Part shown: one piece after another, positions 1 through 8,239 of the stretch
How positions within the stretch are numbered: position 1 is the stretch's first letter
Layout of the letters: each line of letters opens with the position of its first letter
NCBI GenBank assembly: GCA_018971775.1
Contig: JAGXAB010000010.1
Coordinates: forward strand, 53,065 to 117,064
Length of the DNA stretch: 64,000 bases
Source: Cyanobacteria bacterium REEB67
GTDB taxonomy: Bacteria; Cyanobacteriota; Vampirovibrionia; Obscuribacterales; Obscuribacteraceae
Direction: 5' to 3'
Notes under the pieces: generated by a model
Database searches by the model: none
What the model was told of the DNA's origin: nothing
The model's input: only the letters and a program-made list of their open reading frames with translations
Position numbers and translations under genes: made by a program

Positions 1-143
1 TCGGACTGGGGAAGTTCTTTGCGCGCCTCGATCAGGGCCTTCTGGAAGAGCTTTTCAGCGTCTTCGTAGCGTCCCAGAGAAAGGGCCTTGGTACCTGCGC
101 TCAGGTACGTTTCCCAGCCGATACTTTCCTGCGTGACGTCCAT
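1..143 (-). CDS. TPR-repeat protein, N-terminal fragment (runs off window)
   Basis: Only the first 47 codons are in the window; the gene continues beyond the left edge. The reading frame opens with an ATG, and residues 12-45 form a typical tetratricopeptide helix pair (YLSAGTKALSLGRYEDAEKL, then FQKALIEAR). This is the pattern of TPR scaffold proteins that mediate protein-protein contacts. There is no signal peptide at the start, so the visible part looks cytosolic. It is transcribed divergently from the hydrolase gene to its right, with about 110-130 bp of shared upstream DNA. Function beyond TPR scaffolding cannot be said. Confidence 0.7.
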   Translation of the reverse strand, partial: MDVTQESIGWETYLSAGTKALSLGRYEDAEKLFQKALIEARKELPQS

Positions 144-250
144 CCCGGTCAAAATCCCTACTTGAAAGCTCTTCTATGTCCGTCCTAGTCAGTCATGCCC
201 ACTCGCTAACGGAAAGACTACTCTAGTGTAGCTTACCTGTAACCAACACT

Positions 251-1327
251 TTGCAAAGAGTATGGGCAAAATATCAGATGGCTACAGCTGATGATTTGAT
301 GGAAATTATAGCGGTGGGCTCCTGCCCCTGGAGGTTTTTAGTGGTCAGTGCGGTCAAGAGTCTTTTCAAACGAAAAAAATCCGAAAAAAAAAAGATCACG
401 GTCAAATCAGCCCTGCTCTATCTCTTCAACTGTTATCTCTGTTTCGTTCTCGCCGGCCTCTTCGTCGTTTGCATGAAGGACAAGCTGGCCCTTTTCCCTT
501 TGAAAAACACCGATTGGAAACCTTATCTGCCAGAAATGGCCGCGAAGTTCAAGGTGCAGACAAAAGAGTTATTTATCCCCGGCCCGCACCAAGCAAAATT
601 GGCCGCATTATTGATTACGAAGCCAGGCAGCAAATACATCTACCTGGTCAGCCATGGCAATGGCGGCAATCTGGGCTACAGAGTCGCACTGGCCGCCTTC
701 CTCGTTGCCACCGGACAGTCGGTCTTTTTGTACGACTACGAAGGTTATGGCGAATCGAGCGGCGAGGCGAAATTGGACAACCTCACCCCGGACGGCCTGG
801 CGGCCTACGATTATCTGGTCGGAGCCGGCGGTTACAAACCAGAGCAGATCATTCTCTATGGCGAATCAATTGGCACCGGTGTCACCAGCGGTATCATGTC
901 TGAGCGCAAAGCGCGTGCCGTTATTCTGCAATCGGGATTTACCTCCCTGGTGCAGGCCGGTAAGGATAGGCTCTGGCAGCTGCGACTCTTCCCCGACTGG
1001 ATGATGCCAGCGCCTCATCTCGACAATTTGAGCGCCGTCAAACGCCATCATCCGCCCCTGCTTCTCATCCACGGCAGCCTCGATCAGATTTTGCCGGTTC
1101 AATATTCGCGCACGATGTACGCCGAAGCCTCAGAACCCAAGCGCTATTACGAGATCGTCGGAGCGGAGCACAACAATATCGGCATGACCGATACCCCCGG
1201 TTTTTGCAAAGAACTCAGCGCTTTTTTGACCAGCTTCGATGCCGACGCCCTCACGCCGCTGACGCCCCCTACTCCGCAGATAGAGGACAAAAAGAAGCGC
1301 CCTAGCCGGCCCAGGAAAATGTCGTGA
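251..1327 (+). CDS. Alpha/beta hydrolase, membrane-anchored (BEM46/ABHD13-like)
   Basis: Serine hydrolase of the alpha/beta fold. Numbering from the TTG start: a basic stretch (40-50), one membrane segment (about 54-74), the oxyanion HG motif (135-136), nucleophile elbow G-E-S-I-G with Ser206, acid Asp278 and His307, giving a complete catalytic triad. The arrangement resembles the BEM46/ABHD13/YfhR group, whose substrates (acyl esters or peptides) are poorly defined. The single N-terminal anchor suggests the catalytic domain sits at the membrane. The start is uncertain: TTG at 251, ATG at 278, or a later GTG just before the basic stretch are all in frame, and none has a convincing ribosome site. 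The 3' end overlaps the convergent TPR gene by 26 bp. Confidence 0.85.
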   Translation: MQRVWAKYQMATADDLMEIIAVGSCPWRFLVVSAVKSLFKRKKSEKKKITVKSALLYLFNCYLCFVLAGLFVVCMKDKLALFPLKNTDWKPYLPEMAAKFKVQTKELFIPGPHQAKLAALLITKPGSKYIYLVSHGNGGNLGYRVALAAFLVATGQSVFLYDYEGYGESSGEAKLDNLTPDGLAAYDYLVGAGGYKPEQIILYGESIGTGVTSGIMSERKARAVILQSGFTSLVQAGKDRLWQLRLFPDWMMPAPHLDNLSAVKRHHPPLLLIHGSLDQILPVQYSRTMYAEASEPKRYYEIVGAEHNNIGMTDTPGFCKELSAFLTSFDADALTPLTPPTPQIEDKKKRPSRPRKMS

Positions 1328-2159
1328 GCATACGCTCAAGAACCTGGCGAGCCTCTTCTTCTTTATTGATCCGGGCCAGATATTTAGACCAGATCAAATA
1401 TCGAGATTCCAGCACTTCATAGTTGTAGTCGATAGGATCGAGGCGGCAGGCCGACTCGACACTGGCGACGGCATCGGCATAAGCGCGTTCGGCGATTTGA
1501 TATTTGCCGTGGGCGACATAGAGATCACCAAGATTATTGATCTGCTCGGCCAGGAGAAGATTGGCTTCGGCTTCGACAGCCGGACCGAGATCCGCCGATT
1601 TCTGCAGGTCGACGTCGCGCCGGAGCTCATCGAGAGCTCGCCTGCACTGCCAGACGACACAACGCTGATAGGTCTCAGCGAGATAGGGCAGGTGCAAGAC
1701 GTATTGATAAAAAGCAGCACGGTCACTCATCAAACGCATGCAAGCGGAAAATCTCAATTCGGGCACCAGGGCGTCGGCATCTTCTTCCCAGGCAAGAGAA
1801 GATTCTTTATTTTCCTTCTCACTGGCGAGACTTTGTATATAACTGATCAGATAATCATCGGCAGCGTATTCGAGCTTAGCCGTATCGAGCGACCCATCAA
1901 AAAACAGGAAAGGGGCGCGCGCCCATTGCTCGACAATAAGGGCTGGAGAAAAGACGCGGATCACCCGGGCTATATCGTCGGCCGCGCCTTTTTTGTCAGC
2001 AGCGTCGCCTGGATTGATTTTGCCGTAAGCTTCGCAGCACCAGTTGAGCGAAAGTATCATCACAATCTGAAAAACAGCCGAAAGACCGAATACCGCAACA
2101 ACAGAGCCGAGGCAAAGCAAGAACAGTCGGGATTTTTTGTCGGCGGACAATGGCAGCAC
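1302..2159 (-). CDS. Membrane-anchored TPR-like protein, unknown role
   Basis: About 285 residues with an N-terminal membrane segment (about 11-37), then a helical soluble region. The C-terminal third has a TPR-like unit (NNLGDLYVAHGKYQIAERAY) and a further helix pair with EEARQVLERML. No catalytic motif is visible. It starts with GTG only 2 nt after the stop of the MqnD-like gene, so the two are probably co-transcribed. No good Shine-Dalgarno precedes the GTG, which fits translational coupling. The N-terminal anchor and TPR fold suggest a scaffold or assembly factor at the cytoplasmic membrane, but the partner is unknown. Confidence 0.75.
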   Translation of the reverse strand: MLPLSADKKSRLFLLCLGSVVAVFGLSAVFQIVMILSLNWCCEAYGKINPGDAADKKGAADDIARVIRVFSPALIVEQWARAPFLFFDGSLDTAKLEYAADDYLISYIQSLASEKENKESSLAWEEDADALVPELRFSACMRLMSDRAAFYQYVLHLPYLAETYQRCVVWQCRRALDELRRDVDLQKSADLGPAVEAEANLLLAEQINNLGDLYVAHGKYQIAERAYADAVASVESACRLDPIDYNYEVLESRYLIWSKYLARINKEEEARQVLERMLTTFSWAG

Positions 2160-2161
2160 TT

Positions 2162-3004
2162 TTAAGAGACGAATTCCGGCACGATCAACTCTTTATAGAT
2201 GCCTTTTTCATACCCCATGGCAAAGAGCCGGCGAACGGCCTCCCGCCCGACATCGCCGCAATCGACCGAGCGATCAGTGACATACATCTGGACAAATTCA
2301 TCGGCTAATTCAGTAGACATATCGCGGGCAAAGCCCATCGCGTATTCGAGGGCTTCCTGACGATGTTCGAGAGAGTAGAGCACCGAGCGCTTGAAGATAT
2401 CGGCGGCCTGACGCATGCCTTCTTCGCCCAGATCCCTGCGGATGGCGTTTCCGCCAAGCGGCAAAGGCAGACCGGTTTCAGAATGCCACCATTCGCCGAG
2501 GTCCACAATTTTTTTCAATCCATCGCGTCCGTATGTTAGTTGGGCTTCGTGAATAATCAGACCAGCACCGTATTTGCCTTCAAGAACAAGGTCGACGATT
2601 TGATCGAAGGGTACCGCTTCGACTTTTAGCCCAGGGCACCAGATTTGCAGGAGCAGATAAGCGGTGGTCATCAGGCCGGGCACGGCCACGGTGACGTTTT
2701 TTAGATCATCCTTTGTCAAGCCTGCCGGAGCGACCACTTTAGGACCATAATTGTCGCCCATGCTCGAGCCGCAACTGGCCAGTTTATATTTATCGCGGAC
2801 ATGGGGATAAGCGGCAAAAGATATTGCAGTAACTTCATAAAGTCCCTGCAAAGCTTCTTGATTTAAGGTTTGAATGTCCTTCATCACCTGAGTGACGGTA
2901 AGGCCGTGAGTGTCGAGCTTGTTTTTAGCCAGGGCATAAAACATGAAAGCGTCGTCGCTATCAGGGCTGTGAGCGATACGAATTTCTTTTTGAGTTACAG
3001 GCAT
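2162..3004 (-). CDS. mqnD: MqnA/MqnD-family protein, probable 1,4-dihydroxy-6-naphthoate synthase
   Basis: A 280-residue periplasmic-binding-protein-like fold of the MqnA/MqnD family, which acts in the futalosine route to menaquinone; MqnD cleaves cyclic dehypoxanthinyl futalosine to 1,4-dihydroxy-6-naphthoate. Seen here: an N-terminal HSPDSDDAFMFYAL motif (12-25) in the place of the classical SPCPNDTFIF, and IIHEAQLTY with His152, which matches the proposed catalytic histidine of MqnD. There is no signal peptide, so it is cytosolic rather than a transporter binding protein. The ATG is preceded by CTGGAGATC. The SPDSDDAF variant occurs in a less-characterised branch annotated only as MqnA/MqnD/SBP family, so the exact reaction is inferred. 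No other mqn gene is in the window. Confidence 0.72.
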   Translation of the reverse strand: MPVTQKEIRIAHSPDSDDAFMFYALAKNKLDTHGLTVTQVMKDIQTLNQEALQGLYEVTAISFAAYPHVRDKYKLASCGSSMGDNYGPKVVAPAGLTKDDLKNVTVAVPGLMTTAYLLLQIWCPGLKVEAVPFDQIVDLVLEGKYGAGLIIHEAQLTYGRDGLKKIVDLGEWWHSETGLPLPLGGNAIRRDLGEEGMRQAADIFKRSVLYSLEHRQEALEYAMGFARDMSTELADEFVQMYVTDRSVDCGDVGREAVRRLFAMGYEKGIYKELIVPEFVS

Positions 3005-3130
3005 GACAAGATCTCCAGAGACTCCTAAATTGTCCTTCTTTTAAGTAGAAGTGAGCATGATTAATTTCAAAGGAAGGTGTTATTGTCCTTTGAAACATCG
3101 TTCTCACCACCCCTCTGGAGGATCTTTTTG

Positions 3131-3703
3131 ATGAAAGCTACTAGCCTGTTGACTTTCGGGCTCTTGTCATTGTCCCTTACCGCCGCGGTAGGCCCAGCCC
3201 TGGCCGGCGAACAATATCAGAAGGCCTTCGACGCCACTTATGATTCGGTAAGCGCCGGCACGAAAATGAAAATGCACATGGCAGCAGATGGAAAGGGCAT
3301 GATGCGCAGCGAAACCGAAATGCCAGGCGGCAGCAAAACCGTCTCGATCATCGACTATCCGAATCATCTCTGCTACACGATTATGGAAGCCCAAAAAATG
3401 ATTATGAAATCGGCGATGAAAGAGAGCGGAAAACCTATGGATGCAGTAGAAGCCAAACGCCTGAAAGCAACGGATCTGGGCTCGAAAATGATCAACGGCC
3501 ACATGTCCAAAGGCTGGAGCTATAAAACCGAAAACGGCACAACCGAGCAATGGATCGATGAAGCGGATCAAGTCATGACTAAGCAATCGAGCAAAATGGG
3601 CAGCATCAGCAGCGAGATGAATTTGAAAACACTGAATATGGGCGCCCCTAGTCCAGCCCTCTTCAAAGTGCCGACAAGCGGCTACAAAGTCACGGCCATG
3701 TAA
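3131..3703 (+). CDS. DUF4412-like secreted protein, copy 1
   Basis: A 190-residue secreted protein with a clear signal peptide (MKATSLLTFG...PALA, cut near residue 23). The mature part has the pattern of DUF4412-type proteins: a beta-strand region with GKGMMRSETEMPGG, then SKTVSIIDYPNHLCYTIMEAQKMIMK, that is, a string of strands reporting a stored value or bound ligand. The frame is open further upstream, but the ATG chosen follows CTGGAGGATC at a good distance and starts the signal peptide. It is paralogous to the next gene. Function is unknown; such proteins are periplasmic or outer-membrane associated. Confidence 0.82.
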   Translation: MKATSLLTFGLLSLSLTAAVGPALAGEQYQKAFDATYDSVSAGTKMKMHMAADGKGMMRSETEMPGGSKTVSIIDYPNHLCYTIMEAQKMIMKSAMKESGKPMDAVEAKRLKATDLGSKMINGHMSKGWSYKTENGTTEQWIDEADQVMTKQSSKMGSISSEMNLKTLNMGAPSPALFKVPTSGYKVTAM

Positions 3704-3845
3704 ACTGGCGTGGCGCGAGTACTCCAGGCAGACGGGTTATTCAGGCATATGCGAGATATTCGAAAGCCAGCCCGAAAACGATAAGACTGACCAGAATATC
3801 GCTCCATCCTTTTTACCAAACTTTCCCTCTGGAGGAATTATCCCA

Positions 3846-4403
3846 ATGAAAGCCAATCGCCTCTTTCTCTCCGCCGCTACCTGCCTCGCGACCCTTGCCA
3901 GTGGTTCTGTCGCTCTTGCCGCCAATCCATGGCCAGCAGCTTACGACGCCACTTACACCATCGTCGATAACCACAACGGTACGGCGACCTCGCGCTATCT
4001 CTCCAACGGCACCGGTCGGACCCGCAAAGAAACGACGCTCGGACAGGGCAAAACTGTAACCATCGTCGATTATCCGAGTAAGACTGTTTATACAATCATG
4101 GCCGCTCAGAAGATGATCGCCAAAGGACCGTGGAAAGGCGACCAAGATGCAAATACCGGTGCTGAACTGGTCGATCTCGGCACTTCGAACGTAGACGGCC
4201 ACATCTGTAAAGGAGCCGAATGCGCCGTTAAGGGCGGCATCAAATCGACCTGGACAGATAAGAAGACCAACATCATGGTCCGAACAATCTTCAGAGGCAG
4301 CGGCACCACTCGTCAAACCGATATGACCGCTTACGCCGAGGGCGCTCCCGATGCATCTTTGTTCGAGCTACCCTCCGGCTACACCATCGTAGCGAAACCC
4401 TAA
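3846..4403 (+). CDS. DUF4412-like secreted protein, copy 2
   Basis: A 185-residue paralogue of the preceding gene. The signal peptide (to about residue 26, SVALA/ANP) is followed by the same core: AYDATYTIVDNHNGTATSR, then TRKETTLGQGKTVTIVDYPS and TVYTIMAAQKMIAKGPW. Both genes have the same ribosome-site context CCTCTGGAGGA, so the duplication included the leader. Two cysteines (in GHICKGAECAV) are unique to this copy and could form a disulphide. About 140 bp separate the two genes, so separate promoters are possible. No function can be assigned. Confidence 0.82.
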   Translation: MKANRLFLSAATCLATLASGSVALAANPWPAAYDATYTIVDNHNGTATSRYLSNGTGRTRKETTLGQGKTVTIVDYPSKTVYTIMAAQKMIAKGPWKGDQDANTGAELVDLGTSNVDGHICKGAECAVKGGIKSTWTDKKTNIMVRTIFRGSGTTRQTDMTAYAEGAPDASLFELPSGYTIVAKP

Positions 4404-4434
4404 TCTCGGCCCGACAAGCGCTACAGCACTGAGA

Positions 4435-6081
4435 TCAATATTGCAAAGACCATTCGAGCGGCTGCTCCAGGCTAACACCCTGGGGCAGCGCCGGGCTTTC
4501 ATAGATTTTTTTGAGAGTATTTATGTCGCGAGTGCTGACCGGTGAAAAGTGAATCTGAGCTGGTTTACCCTTGGCGGCGGCACTGATTTCCGCTGGATAC
4601 ATCAGGTCGGTTATTTTATCGCTATGACCAAATAAGCCGATAGCGTGGCCGAGTTCATGCATAAAAATACCGCCCAGAGTGCGCTCCGGAATTTCAGCCG
4701 GATAATAACTGGGTCGCAGCATATAGACGATGACGCGCATCTCGCCGTGCGCGACGTTCAAACGAGTCACGGCCAATGTCTTGGGAGGCAATTGATTGAC
4801 CCATGTCACTTCCACCGGAGCGGCCTCCAGCGGCAGTGCCAACTTTACCGGCACGTACTGATCCCACCGTGCCACCACCGCCTCGAGGGCTCGTTGCCAT
4901 GACTCCGGTGAATCCTTTGGCAGACGCAGACGCACCGGGAAACTGCGCCAGTGTGCATAGCTCTGCCCGGGCTGACCGTTCTGGCCGGGGAAGCGATGAA
5001 TGGCAGAGAGATAATCGCCGGCTTTGACATCGAAGAACAGCGAATTGGCGACGAGAGAAGCATCGGCGGTCAATCCCATGCTCGGCGGAGCAGGCCGTGA
5101 TTGGGATTGAGATTGAGACTGGGATTGAGACTGGGATTGAGACTGGGACTGGCCATAGGAAGGTGCAGGCATCTGTTGCGGCATTTGTTGTTGCGGCATT
5201 TGTTGTTGCATCTGTTGTTGCATCTGCTGCGGCATTTGTTGTTGCATCTGCTGCGGCATTTGTTGCGGCATCTGTTGTTGCATCTGCTGCGGCATTTGTT
5301 GTTGCATCTGCTGCGGCATCTGTTGCGGCGGCATCATCGCCTGCACCGGCGGTGGTTGCCACTCCGATTGGCCGGCAATGGCAGGAGGCGGTTGCAGAGC
5401 CGATTGGGAAGCACCCTGAGGCGGCGGCGGTATTTGAGCAGCAGTGCCGGCTGGTTGAGTCAACCAGCCATCCCCGTTATTATTTGCCGCGGCTGGCGCC
5501 GAAGCTGACCTACTGCTGGCCGGGGCACCAAAGCCGCTACCCCCCAGAAGCTTCACTTCCAGCTTGGCGATGCGATCGCCTATCGGTCCGCGCGAAGCGC
5601 TGCCGAATACTTCTTTTTCAAGGTGGTCCAATCTATCGGGCACTTCGTGCTCGTGATAGTTTGTACCAAAAGCTTTTTGTTCGAGGTTATTGACTCGCTC
5701 CTCTTCCTGAGCAGTGGCCAGCGGCTCGTCGGTTTCGGGTGAGATATTGCTGCCGAAACCGGCCCCTTGATCACCGCCTGGCCCCTGACCGGGCAAAGGC
5801 TGACCGGGCAAAGGCTGACCGGAAGGAGAGCCCCCGGACTTCTGGATCAAGGCTCCGGGAGCGCTTTCCCGATTGATTGGCTGGAAGCTATTACCAAGTG
5901 GGCGCCCCTGAATCGGGGTATTGTTAAAAGAGCCGCTATCGCCGGAACCATCATCGAGCTTGAGCGCGGAAGCATCAATTGCCTTGAGAACCGGCTCGCC
6001 GTCAGCAGAGTGAGCGGCCAGAGAAAGAAAGGGGGACAGTGCAGTCAGGATAAAACAGGTAACGAGCGTACTTCTTTTCAC
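4435..6081 (-). CDS. Secreted matrixin-like zinc metalloprotease with Gln/Met/Pro-rich linker
   Basis: A 548-residue secreted protein. Order: signal peptide (1-26), a Pro/Gly-rich region, a short charged module (about 128-180, with VNNLEQKAFG, DRLDHLEKEVFG and DRIAKLEVKLLG), then a long low-complexity linker of Gln, Met and Pro followed by a (QS)n run, and a C-terminal protease domain. The protease has the metzincin zinc site HELGHAIGLFGH starting at residue 475 and a Met-turn (LMYP), as in matrixins (peptidase M10). It overlaps the upstream HExxH gene by 4 bp (ATGA), so the two form an operon. The linker is encoded by near-identical short repeats and is likely length-variable. The target is unknown. 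Confidence 0.85.
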   Translation of the reverse strand: MKRSTLVTCFILTALSPFLSLAAHSADGEPVLKAIDASALKLDDGSGDSGSFNNTPIQGRPLGNSFQPINRESAPGALIQKSGGSPSGQPLPGQPLPGQGPGGDQGAGFGSNISPETDEPLATAQEEERVNNLEQKAFGTNYHEHEVPDRLDHLEKEVFGSASRGPIGDRIAKLEVKLLGGSGFGAPASSRSASAPAAANNNGDGWLTQPAGTAAQIPPPPQGASQSALQPPPAIAGQSEWQPPPVQAMMPPQQMPQQMQQQMPQQMQQQMPQQMPQQMQQQMPQQMQQQMQQQMPQQQMPQQMPAPSYGQSQSQSQSQSQSQSQSQSRPAPPSMGLTADASLVANSLFFDVKAGDYLSAIHRFPGQNGQPGQSYAHWRSFPVRLRLPKDSPESWQRALEAVVARWDQYVPVKLALPLEAAPVEVTWVNQLPPKTLAVTRLNVAHGEMRVIVYMLRPSYYPAEIPERTLGGIFMHELGHAIGLFGHSDKITDLMYPAEISAAAKGKPAQIHFSPVSTRDINTLKKIYESPALPQGVSLEQPLEWSLQY

Positions 6082-7349
6082 GAGACAAGCTCCTCGCCAA
6101 ATTCGCCCCCGACTCGGAGCGCGGCTTGAAGGTCCAGTAATTGCTCGCTCAGGACCGCACTGAAAGTAGTCTCAGATTGCAAAATGACCTCAGTGATTAT
6201 TTTGCAGATGCCCGGATCCATCTGGCGCAAAAGCGCTCGGCTTTCGGGCACCGAAAAAGCGGCGACGCATTCGGCCCAGTACTCTTCTTTGCTCGATTTT
6301 GCATAGCCGGAAATGAAAAGACGATTGGGCAGATTTTCCGGGCGGCACAGCTCGGACCCGCCCTCGTAGCCGGGCGGCGGTGGTTGCATCTTGAGTGAGC
6401 GCTTCAAGCGTGCTTGATAGAGCTCGGCGACGCGATCTTGTGTCGCCTGCGAAAGACAAAACTGCAACTGGTGTCCGAATTCGTGAGAAACGACTAGATT
6501 GACGCGTACTTCGACGTAGGGATTATATTTGGTTGATACCACAGCCAGTGCGCCGAACCGTTTGAAGAGATCGATATCGCGCTCGAATTCCTCGGCGTCC
6601 AGATCAACCATGCCCGACCGCACGCGTGTCACTCCAGCAGCACCATGCTTGACGTTACCGAGGGCGGCATTACCTTCGCTTTTGCGCACAACCTGAAGAA
6701 GGCCGCTCGAAGACCAGGGCTTCAGACTATCGACTACATATTTTTTCTGCAAAACAGTGAGCTTGTCGTAGTCCTGAAAATAGCGAATGATCTCGTTTTC
6801 GTAGTACGGCTTATCTTTGCGGTACAGAGGACGATAGTATTCATGTCGCCATTTGTTGCCGTTGCCTTTAACACCATCGAAATTGACGCTGAGCAAATTG
6901 CTCTCGTCAAGCCTGCGGCGCGCCACTTTCGTTTTACGATCGCGCACATGGACAACGCCCTCATCGTCGAATTCACCGACGATACGATGGTCTTCGGTGG
7001 TGATGCGACCGTTGATGACAGTAAATTTCAACCCGTTGAAGATCAGGTTGCCGGTAGGGCCTCCATATTCGCTCGTCGGCAAAGTTAGCTCGATGCCGCT
7101 GGCATCAATACCGCGAAAGACACAGCCTTCCACTTCATCGATCAATCGCCACTGGACCATGTCTTCCGATTCGGTACCGGGATTTTTCAGATAGCCGTCT
7201 TCGTACAGATATCCGACTTCGGTACCGTCCATATAGACATTACCGTAGTCGACAACGAGTACATTGCCACCGAGCTCCAGAAAACCGGTTGGCCCTTGTA
7301 CCTCATTGCCGCCTGATTTATCGGATACGGTCATTGACTGCACCGCCAC
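6078..7349 (-). CDS. HExxH metallopeptidase-like protein, no signal peptide
   Basis: A 423-residue protein. The N-terminal half is rich in beta strands with repeated short units (VLVVDYGNVYMDGTEVGYLY, GLKFTVINGRITTEDHRIVG). The C-terminal half carries VVSHEFGHQLQF, a zincin HExxH motif at 289-293, and SKEEYWAECVAAF with Glu355/356/360 as candidate third zinc ligand. This HExxH-(about 60)-ExxxE layout recalls gluzincin-like or lethal-factor-type domains, but the family is not firmly recognised. There is no signal peptide, unlike its operon partner. GTG starts at 7349 or 7343 (the latter 7 nt after AAGGA) or ATG at 7334 are possible. It could be a cytosolic protease or a leaderless export substrate. 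Confidence 0.75.
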   Translation of the reverse strand: MAVQSMTVSDKSGGNEVQGPTGFLELGGNVLVVDYGNVYMDGTEVGYLYEDGYLKNPGTESEDMVQWRLIDEVEGCVFRGIDASGIELTLPTSEYGGPTGNLIFNGLKFTVINGRITTEDHRIVGEFDDEGVVHVRDRKTKVARRRLDESNLLSVNFDGVKGNGNKWRHEYYRPLYRKDKPYYENEIIRYFQDYDKLTVLQKKYVVDSLKPWSSSGLLQVVRKSEGNAALGNVKHGAAGVTRVRSGMVDLDAEEFERDIDLFKRFGALAVVSTKYNPYVEVRVNLVVSHEFGHQLQFCLSQATQDRVAELYQARLKRSLKMQPPPPGYEGGSELCRPENLPNRLFISGYAKSSKEEYWAECVAAFSVPESRALLRQMDPGICKIITEVILQSETTFSAVLSEQLLDLQAALRVGGEFGEELVS

Positions 7350-7426
7350 CGTCCTTGCGAATTTTCTCTGCTAATTTTCGAGTGTTTGATTGCAACGCTT
7401 ATGGCAAATCTATATTAGAAGAAAAT

Positions 7427-8095
7427 CTATTTAGAAGCTATCGAGCCGACCGAATCTTTAGCCTTGGCCCAATCAGCAAGGAAGCCTTCCACGCCTTTGT
7501 CGGTGAGCGGATGGGACACTAACTGTTTAAAGACTTTGTAGGGCATCGTGCAAATATCAGCACCAGCCAGAGCCGCCTTGGTGATATGTACCGGATTGCG
7601 GATACTGGCGGCCAGCACTTTGGTCTCAATAGCCTGGACCGCAAACATCGCTGCTATTTCTTCAATCAAGCCGATGCCGTCCTGGTTGATATCATCGAGC
7701 CGGCCGACAAAAGGACTGACAAAATAGGCGCCGGCGCGAGCGGCGAGAAGGGCCTGGTTGGTCGAAAAGCAGAGAGTGACGTTGACCTTGATGCCCTCTT
7801 TAGAAAGAGTGCTGCAAGCGCCAAGACCGGCGGGAGTAAGCGGACATTTGACGATAACGTTAGGCGCCCACTTCGCCACTTCGCGGCCTTCCTTAACCAT
7901 ACCTTCGGTATCGGTGGCGACAACTTCGGCGCTGACAGGACCAGGGACTATTTTACAAATTTCCTGGACGAGCTTCTTGAAATCCTGCTTCTCTTTCCCA
8001 ACCAGAGTGGGGTTGGTGGTAATACCATCGAGTACGCCCCAGGCGGCTATTTCTCTGATTTCATCAAGATTGGCGGTATCTAGGAATAAAAGCAC
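7427..8095 (-). CDS. fsa: Fructose-6-phosphate aldolase / transaldolase-like protein
   Basis: A 222-residue class I aldolase of the short transaldolase family (FSA/TalC/MipB type, usual length about 215-220). It either splits fructose 6-phosphate to dihydroxyacetone and glyceraldehyde 3-phosphate, or acts as transaldolase in the pentose phosphate pathway. Seen: [11 protein letters not shown] with Asp6, GITTNPTL with Asn28, the Schiff-base lysine Lys83 in NVIVKCPLT, then the [19 protein letters not shown] and SPFVGRLDD motifs. All residues expected for the active site are present. The GTG start follows AAAGGAGCCTCAA at correct spacing. It stands alone as a transcription unit. Which of the two activities dominates cannot be read from the sequence. 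Confidence 0.9.
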   Translation of the reverse strand: MLLFLDTANLDEIREIAAWGVLDGITTNPTLVGKEKQDFKKLVQEICKIVPGPVSAEVVATDTEGMVKEGREVAKWAPNVIVKCPLTPAGLGACSTLSKEGIKVNVTLCFSTNQALLAARAGAYFVSPFVGRLDDINQDGIGLIEEIAAMFAVQAIETKVLAASIRNPVHITKAALAGADICTMPYKVFKQLVSHPLTDKGVEGFLADWAKAKDSVGSIASK

Positions 8096-8239
8096 TTGAG
8101 GCTCCTTTGCTAACTGTCGGTAAAATCTAAGCGGAAACTTTGCAGAAACTCAGTATAGCTAATCTACGGCGGGCGGAGGCAGGATAATATTGTCTTTGAG
8201 TGGTTGTAAACAGACTATATGAGCAGTCGGACCTGAAGC

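Noticed and set aside
4694..5693. Long Ala/Thr- and Leu/Arg-rich frames across the Gln/Met/Pro linker
   Set aside because: They are alternative readings of the same short DNA repeats; the secreted metalloprotease frame has the signal peptide and catalytic site.
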